Source of the DNA: Aphrophora alni
Taxonomy: Eukaryota; Arthropoda; Insecta; Hemiptera; Aphrophoridae
Assembly: GCA_963513935.1 (NCBI GenBank)
Contig: OY740773.1
Coordinates: forward strand, 104,641,291-104,705,290
DNA: 64,000 nucleotides
Direction: 5' to 3'
Shown piece after piece: positions 56,760 to 64,000 of this stretch. Position 1 is the stretch's first letter, and the number at the start of each line of letters is the position of its first letter. Position numbers and translations under genes: made by a program. The notes beneath the pieces are model-generated. The model saw only the letters and a program-made list of their open reading frames with translations, did not search any database and was not told where the DNA came from.

Positions 56760-57520
56760 CTTTGACCTACAGAAAAAACTTTAAAAATATTTTGTTTCCC
56801 GTTAAGAAACAAAATATTCTTTGTGTTTTTAAATATTTTGTAATGTTAATGGTTTTCGAGGTTAAAAAATTTTAAACGTCCGCCATTTTGGAGAAAAAAA
56901 GTCTTGGTTTTCTGGCATACTGGTAAAAGGTGAGATTAGGTTAGGTTAGATCATAGTTTTCTGGTATGCTGGTAAAAGTTTAGGTTACGTTACGTTACGT
57001 TACGTTTGGTTAGGTTATGTCTTGGTTTTCTTGTATATTGGTAAAAGGTTAGGTTAGGTCTTGGTTTCCTGGTATACTAGTAAACAGTTAGGTGAGATTA
57101 GATCTTAGTTTTCTGTTATGGTGGGAAAAGTTTAGGTTAGGTTAGGTCATGTCTTGGTTTTTTGGTATACTGGTAAAATGCTAGATTATTTCTTGTTTTT
57201 TTTGTATACTGGTAAGAGGCTAGGTTATGTTAGGTGTTGGATTTATACTATTTGGTAAAAGTTTAGGTTAGGTTACTTTGCGTTAGGTTATGTTTTGGTT
57301 TTCTGGTATACTGGTAAAACGTTAGGTTAGGTTATGTTTTGTTTTTTTTTATATACTGGTAAAACGTTAGGTTATGTTTTGGTTTTCTGGTATACTGGTA
57401 AAACGTTAGGTTAGGTTATGTCTTGATTTTTTGACATATTGGTAAAAAGTTAGGTTAGGTTATCTTGATTTTTTTTTAATATACTGGTAAAAGATTAGGT
57501 TATTAGGGCTTGATTTTCTG
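56760..57520 (+). repeat. Family E segment expanded in tandem with TTAGG spacers
   Basis: After family E text ('atggttttcgaggttaaaaa', 'cgtccgccattttgg') the short segment 'ttggttttctggtatactgg' + 'taaaag' repeats about 13 times between 56905 and 57520. Copies are separated by ttaggttaggtta-type pentamers, with acgttacg variants near 56990. The unit is 35-60 bp. In an unexpanded copy (about 12120-12150) the same segment occurs once and ends 'aaagtttagg', so the TTAGG-like spacer may have grown from the element's own sequence. Confidence 0.85.
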
Positions 57521-57720
57521 TTGTACTGTTGAAACGTTCCATAAACAATGCGCATACCAAATATTTACTTAATATATCTACTTCCAAAGATATAATATTT
57601 ATTTGTAAAAACAAAATGGCCGACAGAAACAAAGCGTGTCGGCCATTATATATACCTTTTCGTCTTTTAGAATCAGTTCCCAACATGTGTTGTAATTTCA
57701 AACCATCCTGGATAATGTAA
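57521..57720 (+). mobile_element. Right part of the family E element with a strong hairpin
   Basis: 'ataccaaatatttacttaat' continues the family E order seen at 12160. ATGGCCGACA (57616-57625) and TGTCGGCCAT (57637-57646) form a perfect 10-bp stem with an 11-base loop. Both ORFs crossing here (57495-57701 - and 57529-57720 +) are incidental. Confidence 0.55.
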
Positions 57721-58364
57721 AATCTCTGAATTAAATTGTATCAATGAACAATTCTTTTATAAACCTGATTGAAGTTAGCATCATGGATTTCTCAACGTTG
57801 TAAGTTATAACGTTACTAAGTCCAACACAATTTGCATGCTAATAGCCGTAGTTATTGTTAGTTTGGGACACTTACCGTTATGGGTCGTTGTCCTGTGACT
57901 GAGGTTTTGTTCTAAGGAAAGACTCCAGCACTGTCACTCATAACAGGTAGACTTTCACTTCGTAGCATTGAAGTACTGTGTGACTACTAGGGTATTGTTT
58001 GGAGACTGGGGTACAAGACTTTTGATTGGGGGAATTTATTGCCTAATTAAGTCCTTAAGATCGTTTCAAAGTTATATAAAAAAATCTATATAGTTGGAAT
58101 GTAAGCACAATTCAATCTGGAAAAAGGTACTTTTACTAACCTGCTATACGAAATATAGGGTATTTTGGTCATTCCAAAAGGATGTTTTTTTTATTTGGCA
58201 AATCAAAAAGGTAAATTTCCAAATGCCATCGTTGTTTTCGTCTTACGTACAATATATGCAAAAAAAAAAAAAAATGAAAATAGAAACATGACATTTGGTA
58301 CAAAGGACTGTGTTCATATAGAACTCTATTGAAATTCAGAAAAATCGAACTATAAATTTCAAAA
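57721..58364. other. Non-coding stretch
   Basis: A 15-base A run lies near 58260-58274. No coding evidence. Confidence 0.35.
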
Positions 58365-58850
58365 TGGCGACCATTTTAAATAGGTTTTCCTTCATATATC
58401 GCTGTTATTCAACGTATGATGTACTAAATTAGATAAAAAATGTGCAGATATCAGTTCTGCATGTAAAGCATGGCTTCACGACACCGAAAAGTGATTTTCC
58501 GCAAACCGTCCGTCCATCAGCATTGTCGTCTGTACGTAAGCACGATAGCTGGCACGATAGTGAAAATAAGAAAATTAAATTTGTTATAGTGGATTACAGT
58601 GTACTCCTACAGCACTCAGAAAAAGTGATTTAATAATGTCAAAATGGTCGCCTTTTTTTGTTCATATCTCATGTGTTATTAATCTTAACACACTAAATTA
58701 CACTAGATGCAATTTCGTAGATTTCAATTCGCTTGTAGTGACACCAACCTCACTTCTCTACGATGAGAAATTAGAAATTTATTGGTAATAATGTAATTTC
58801 GAAACCCAGACCTAACAAGAAATGTGATGTTAGAAGATCCGTTTGTGCTC
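58365..58850 (+). repeat. Two adjacent copies of dispersed family D
   Basis: Copy one spans about 58365-58520 and copy two about 58640-58850. They share 'ttcatatctcatgtgttatt'-like text, 'gcagatatcagttctgcatg' / 'gtagatttcaattcgc', and 'ctctacgatgagaaatt' then 'gtaatttcgaaacccagacc' in the second. The same text is inverted at 61430-61565. Confidence 0.6.
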
Positions 58851-59089
58851 TAACGATTTTGATATATTTTTTCCTTTAAGAACCAAACCTTCAACTTTGC
58901 CTGTATATGACTCAAAATCGGATCAACCGATTTCTTTCCAATTTTCAATTTTTGGGATGATCCAAATCCAAGGTCATAAATTGATTAATAAAGAGAAGTT
59001 ATTATAAAAAAATAATTTGGAGCTTTTTCCTCGTAATATGTGTTTTACGAGATTTGTTGTGGTGACGACACGAGCTAAGCGAGTGGAGA
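58851..59089. other. Non-coding spacer
   Basis: No identifiable feature. Confidence 0.3.
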
Positions 59090-59235
59090 CTTATCTACGA
59101 AGAGGTTCAGATATCCTGTGTAAACAACTGTTTGAAACAAACTTACCCTACTGTATAAGACCACCTTTATTAAACAATACAATTTAACATTTCCTGCAAA
59201 CCCGAAAAACAACTTTCGTGCATTAAATTTAAAGG
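59090..59235 (-). repeat. Family G dispersed single copy
   Basis: On the plus strand: 'aaacaactgtttgaaac', 'cttaccctactgtataaga', 'aatacaatttaacatttcc'. This is the reverse of the 60040 and 61312 copies and parallel to the plus-strand reading of the 108-bp satellite. Confidence 0.7.
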
Positions 59236-60035
59236 ATCTGATTAGCTGGGTAAGTACCACGCTGGCGCTTCTAACCTGTATTTATGTCTTTTTTTATTTA
59301 AAAAAACTTACCATGCAAGTAGGGAAATTTAACTACTTGATTTTTAAAAATGAAGCCGCTTATAGTAAGCACTTGTGCCCGGTGCGGGGCGGTAGAGGAA
59401 GAGGTGGATTATGTCGGAAAATAACACCGTTCCACAAACATTGACTTTGCCTCCGAATCGCCAGCTACCTGAGACTTTCCCTCCTCGCACCCCTTAACGT
59501 TTACTTCGAGAATAGTACAGCGTTTTCACCCGATCTGCGAAGTGCCTTCTTAGGCCTGTTCTACTATACCTTACATCAGCTTACAAAGCTTCTTATTCTT
59601 CGCAATCGGCTTTAGGCCTACTTTACTTAAAAATCCCAGTTATATTAAGGCCTAATTAAGTACTTGAAAATTGTTTTCTGCTAATTAATTGTCTACAACT
59701 TTCTTTCGAAACTTGAAGCCTCGTTCAGTTTTAGAAAACTTTTCCTCTCGCATCGAATAGTTTCCGCGTCATTGACTAAAACATCTGCTAAGCTTCAACT
59801 CAAAGTTCGATTGTGCTTCGTAGGGCCTAACAATAGGATTTGTTTCCAATTTAACTTTTGACAAGCCACATTCCTTTTACTTGATTCTATAATTAATAGA
59901 ATGTGTTTTAGTGAGAAATTAAAAACGACAAAAATAGACGTAAAAAAAAAATCACTGTTTCCTAGAATTAATGGAAACAAATTGAAGGACCTCTATACAC
60001 AGTGAAATGACGTCATCATACAATCAGATCATCTA
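59236..60035. other. Non-coding stretch
   Basis: A small GC-richer patch 'ggtgcggggcggtagagg' lies at about 59379. There is no recognised gene. Confidence 0.35.
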
Positions 60036-60039
60036 AATG

Positions 60040-60130
60040 TAACCCCCAAGTCTCTTGTGCCTTGTAGGAAATGTTAAATTGTACTGGTAAGTTTTATCCA
60101 GTAGGGTAAGTTTGTTTTAAACAGTTGGTA
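60040..60130 (+). repeat. Family G dispersed single copy
   Basis: 'aagtctcttgtgccttgtag', 'gaaatgttaaattgtactgg', 'ttatccagtagggtaagttt' and 'aaacagttg' match the minus strand of the 108-bp unit. Confidence 0.75.
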
Positions 60131-60369
60131 CACAGGTTTCGCTGTATATTTCCGACGGAGTATCTTTTCCGACAGTTTCCAGACAGAAGGAGTTGACCAG
60201 GGTTATATTCGACGATTTTATGCCGTTATACATTTGGCAACACTGCACATTCCAAACATAGTAAAAGCAAGACACATATCTATTATTACAAGAGGTACAC
60301 TGTCAACAACTTGTCAATATAACATGAAACAATACAATGAGTAAACCTATTGAAGGAAACAGGAAAACT
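60131..60369. other. Non-coding spacer
   Basis: No feature recognised. Confidence 0.3.
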
Positions 60370-60795
60370 AGTTAGGTTAGGTTAGGTTAGGTTAGGTTAG
60401 GTTAGGTTAGGTCAAAGGTAATAAGTGAAAACAAAATTATGATGAGAATTAAATCCGTATTCTCGCTTCGCTCGTGTTAGGTTAGGTTAGGTTAGATTAG
60501 GTTAGGTTAGGTTAGGTTAGGTTAGGTTAGGTTAGGTAAGGTTAGGGTAGTTCAAAGGTAATAAGTGAAAACAAAATTATGATGAGAATTAAATCCGTAT
60601 TCTCGCTTCGCTCGTGTTAGGTTAGGTTAGGGTAGTTCAAAGGTAATATGTGAAAACAAAATTATGATGAGAATTAAATCCGTATTCTCGCTTCGCTCGT
60701 GTTAGGTTAGGTTAGGTTAGGTTAGGTCAAAGGTAATAAGTGAAAACAAAATTATAATGAGAATTAAATCCGTATTCTCGCTTCGCTCGTGTCAG
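60370..60795 (+). repeat. TTAGG composite: four copies of a 67-bp core between telomere-type runs
   Basis: The core 'tcaaaggtaataagtgaaaa' through 'attctcgcttcgctcgtgt' begins at 60412, 60552, 60637 and 60727. Intervals of 140, 85 and 90 bp differ only in how many TTAGG units lie between. Cores are nearly identical (a few substitutions). Confidence 0.95.
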
Positions 60796-61305
60796 TTCTC
60801 GTAAGAAAATCGTTGTAAATTACATTTTAAACAATAACTTCGTTTTTTCTAAATTCAACCTGACGACAAATAACGTTCTCACAGATTAACCTTTCCCCTT
60901 TTTGTTCGTCCACCCTCTCCTTGATTTATTGCTAGTCCCTCGATGATGACCCCCAATGTCGCCAAATCCACCCTCTCAGGTTAAATATAAATTCAATCGA
61001 AAATTGGATTTACCCTAAGCCTTTCCGAGTTATCGAATCATTGTTTGAGAGTGTGGAAGAAGTTAGACGACAGGTAATCTTGTGTCTTTCCTGTTCAAGT
61101 TGGTGTAATTGCTTTCGTTTTTATATTTTCACTCACACATACACTCTCTCTCTACAATTCGTTCTTTCCCCCTTCTTGAAGCAGGGTGTTACAACGATCT
61201 GTGATTTGACTTAAACTGGGCATTAATCATAGCCGTAAAAGTGTTGATACCTACCATCTTGCTACTAACCCAGCCACATAATATAATGAAACAAGTAAAA
61301 ATTGT
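60796..61305. other. Non-coding spacer
   Basis: Ordinary sequence with an 'actctctctctac' microsatellite near 61143. No gene. Confidence 0.35.
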
Positions 61306-61309
61306 TTTT

Positions 61310-61395
61310 TTTAGTCTTGTAGGAAATGTAAAACTGTATTGGTAGATCAAGGGATCTTATCCAGTAGGGTGAGTTTTTTTAAACAGTTTTTCTGA
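61310..61395 (+). repeat. Family G dispersed single copy
   Basis: 'cttgtaggaaatgtaaaact', 'ggtagatcaagggatctt', 'atccagtagggtgag' and 'aaacagttt'. This version aligns best with the 42463 copy, which has a hammerhead-like core at the corresponding place. Confidence 0.75.
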
Positions 61396-61429
61396 ACCTA
61401 TTAATTTTAATATCACTACTTAAAATCGA

Positions 61430-61565
61430 TGAGGCCCTGACGATATAGTCTCCACTCTTGGAAGGTCTGGGTTGGAAATTACATTGTTGACAAAAATTTC
61501 CCTATTTGTCATCGTAGAGAGGTTGGGTTGGTACCATTGTATGCAGAACTAATTTTTTTTTCCAT
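61430..61565 (-). repeat. Dispersed family D, inverted copy
   Basis: The minus strand contains 'ggtaccaacccaacctctc', 'tacgatgacaaatag' and 'aatgtaatttccaacccag', parallel to 58740-58810. Confidence 0.6.
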
Positions 61566-62026
61566 TCAGCTCACCTGTCATCTGTTTGTAACTATGGCGA
61601 ATTTTGTAAAGTTGACTTTGACGGTTTTAATCTTAATTGTAATCAGATGTAGATTCTAAGGATCAAAGAAACATAGAAAGATGTGTGTATATTTAGAATA
61701 GCCGAATTATTATTCTACAAGAGGTTATTAATATTATAAAGTTGATATATTAACATAGATGTTGATTTTGCTTTAATTTGAAATAAAAAAAAAATTAAAA
61801 AAATATATACTAATATAATGTCTTGTTTATTGGCAAAGTTAAACACGTATTACATAAAAAAAAAAATTAAAAAATTAGAAATATCTGATATTATAAAGTT
61901 CCTGTTGTTATAAGACAATTACCAAGAAGTTACATTAATTTTTTTAATACTATAACTCAGTTATCTTTTGACATACAGATAAAATATTTCAAAATTATTG
62001 TTAGAGAACTTCCCTGAACAATCTTC
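61566..62026. other. Very AT-rich non-coding stretch
   Basis: Several A-rich runs. No identifiable feature. Confidence 0.35.
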
Positions 62027-62378
62027 TTTGTAAACTTTACTCTTTATAGCTGTTTCGTCTATTTATCAAGCATCATCAGAATATAAACTTATTTTCATTC
62101 AAAAGATTTGAAAATTAAATACACCATAAAAAACAAAAATCAATATAAGTTTAAAATTTCCTTTAAAAATTGATTTTTCAAGTTTGTAACAATGTTGTCA
62201 AATTGTTCAAATGCTACAAACATGACGAATTAATTTATTTACAAATTATTGTTTAAACAATTTTTAACTTATATTGACGTGTTTTTTTTTTAAATGTTTG
62301 AAATAAATAAGTGTTTGTTCTAATGATGCCTGATAGATAGTCGAAACAGCTATAAAGAGGAAAGTTTACAATTAAGAT
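62027..62378. mobile_element. Small fold-back element with hammerhead-like arms
   Basis: About 80-bp inverted arms. The minus strand of 62027-62105 and the plus strand of 62300-62378 both read 'aaataagt', then 'tgatgc', then 'gaaacagctataaagag', then 'aaagtttacaa'. The left arm (minus) keeps core CUGAUGA (plus 62073-62079) and GAAA (plus 62053-62056), with a weak stem II. The right arm has CTAATGA, changing the invariant G5, so it should be inactive. The 195-base centre has no ORF. Confidence 0.6.
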
Positions 62379-63527
62379 TGCTCATGGAAGTAAATAACTT
62401 TATAAATGTAGTACGCAACCGGTTAGGCTAGTACCGCGATGAAATTGAAAGAATGTCTACCAAAGCTGAACTAAATATCTTCTTTTTTTCAAAGATACAG
62501 TGTTTTTTGTTTGTAAAATAACAAAATGGCGGATAAGCTTTAAAGTAAGACTTTTCGGAAATTTGTTTCTTTATTTTGACTCAAGAAATCACACACAGGA
62601 GCATAATTAAGGAACATTTCGTATATATAGTTGAAACTAATTATTATTTATTATTTTTTTAAATCTCCAAGCTCTAATGTTAAAAATTTAAATTATTTGA
62701 AACTAGACAGTACAATATGATTTTTTTTAAACTCTCCAGTTTTGGAAACTATATCATTACAAAAATTATTCTATTAGCTTGTTAAAACCTTAGTCGTACA
62801 AAATAACTGTTAACAGTAACTGGAAATTTATTTAAAATAAAAATACTGACACAAAAGCTCCAACAATAAACCAATTCTAAGCTGGTGGCTTTACGAATGA
62901 CGACTAGGCCCTACTATAAGAGAAAGTTTCTCAAACTTAGCTCTACGGATTTCGTTAAATTAAAAAAATATAACACCTCAGAAATAATTGTCAAAAACAA
63001 AAAAGAAACTTTCGCCGCCATTGAAACCTCGATTTCAATCAAATATAATTTACCCCGAGGTTGTATTTAAGACATAAGGGAAGCAAGTGACGCCCCATTT
63101 AGATATTTTGTTCGACAAATACTGAACTGACATTTTGCGAGATAGTTTTGGTTGTTTTTCCATTTAGTTTTGAGGATGGGTGAGTGAGAAAGTTTGTGCA
63201 ATGTTTTTTCACAGTTTATTTCATATATACTCGTTCTCGTTTTTTCAAATCCGAAGTAAATAATTTCCATAATATGTAAAGTAGCAAACTCTCAAGTCGC
63301 TTAACATAGCATCCTTAACTTAAAATAATCAACATAACCATTTTATTGACGTATTTTAAATTTAAACGAAAGCCTGCCTTTATAATCCTTTGAAATTATT
63401 CCTCCTTTGTAGTCCTTAATGGATTCTTGACTGAAATAGGAATCGGGTAACTGAACTGAAGGTTCCAAAATGTACTTTAGTTCCCGCTAATAATGTTTTA
63501 ACCAATTCAATTATCACTATTAATTGC
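62379..63527. other. Non-coding stretch
   Basis: About 62460-62540 resembles family E ('gaactaaatatctt', 'aacaaaatggcgg'). 63125-63215 repeats text from 31205-31310 ('gagaaagtttgtgcaatg'). No gene is supported. Confidence 0.35.
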
Positions 63528-64000
63528 AATGGGAAATTGTTTATTGATTGTGGACACACTTCAAACCGACCGTTAAAGTCTCTAATATCTACTATATTGT
63601 ATACCATGTAAACCTAGTTATAGCTTCGTATGATATGACATTCTTGGGATATTGAACGCTAAGCGGAAAGTCATTTGTCAACAGGATGTGTGTGCAGAAA
63701 GTGTGACGTGGGAAGTATATATATGTGTGTGTCTGTTAGCTTATCAGTGAAATAACTGTGAACACGTCTGGGTCGGAGTAAAATTATTGTGTGACATTTG
63801 TTGATGTCTTGATCACTGAAAGAGTTATTTATAAATTGGAAATTGTCGATTGATTGTGGACACACTTCAAACCCATCGTTAAAGTCTCTAATATCGCACA
63901 TGTTATATAAACCTAGTTTTAGAGTAGGATGATATTATAACATGCTCTTGGGAAATTGAAGAAGCTAAGCGGTCATTTGTCAACAGGATGTGTGTGCAGA
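63528..64000. repeat. Two-copy direct repeat, period about 302-306 bp, cut by the window end
   Basis: 'attgattgtggacacacttc' through 'caacaggatgtgtgtgcaga' occurs at about 63543-63697 and again at about 63849-64000, with small indels. The intervening 63698-63848 part is not seen before the first copy, so this may be the start of a longer tandem array. Minus ORFs 63416-63607 and 63671-63901 share a DIRDFN-GFEVCPQSI stretch only because of the duplication. Confidence 0.8.

Noticed and set aside
1..64000. tRNA or rRNA genes
   Set aside because: I looked for the GGTTCGAATCC-type B box and conserved rRNA words and found none. A covariance scan could still find a diverged tRNA.

Overview
This window looks like nuclear DNA from a repeat-rich, AT-rich arthropod genome, most likely an insect. 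The main clues are many blocks of the insect telomere-type pentamer TTAGG/CCTAA in both orientations, decayed non-LTR retrotransposons, a decayed Helitron-type (Helentron-like) element with a fused endonuclease, a hAT-type MITE with its target-site duplication, and several hammerhead-ribozyme-like motifs of the kind known from Penelope-like and related retroelements. I found no convincing host protein-coding gene, tRNA or rRNA. Nearly every short ORF is chance or a by-product of a repeat.

Layout. 0-8 kb: dispersed repeats, a TTAGG block (1.19-1.33 kb), a 77-bp minisatellite (2.18-3.13 kb), two hammerhead-like motifs (3.64 and 5.14 kb), a broken Helentron-like helicase/endonuclease gene on the minus strand (5.31-6.76 kb) and a hAT MITE (7.21-7.49 kb). 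8.15-10.84 kb: a 170/171-bp satellite with a five-monomer higher-order repeat. 11.6-20 kb: dispersed elements with ACAGGGT-type ends, TTAGG composites (13.87-14.37 kb), and the best hammerhead ribozyme in the window (19799-19842, minus). 20.4-26.4 kb: a dead reverse transcriptase, a nested 24/96/~1300-bp satellite (21.13-24.91 kb) and a dead RNase H domain. 29.84-31.17 kb: a fold-back element. 32.1-33.1 kb: an inverted pair of dispersed repeats with an expanded tail. 33.9-38.83 kb: a 111-bp satellite carrying CCTAA units.

39.7-52 kb: copies of at least three dispersed families, an LTR-like purine-rich tract ending at a tRNA-Lys-like primer binding site (near 45.2 kb), inverted hammerhead-like ends, and a second dead reverse transcriptase (47.63-48.23 kb). 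53.8-55.96 kb: a 108-bp satellite whose unit also occurs as single dispersed copies. 56.8-64 kb: more TTAGG composites, a second small fold-back with hammerhead-like arms (62.03-62.38 kb), and a two-copy duplication cut by the window end.

The unifying theme is that parts of mobile elements (tails, termini, internal segments), often joined to TTAGG/CCTAA runs, have been amplified into tandem arrays. At least three arrays have a visible link to a dispersed family: 32.46 kb, 53.8 kb and 56.9 kb. Coordinates of dispersed repeats are approximate because they were aligned by eye.
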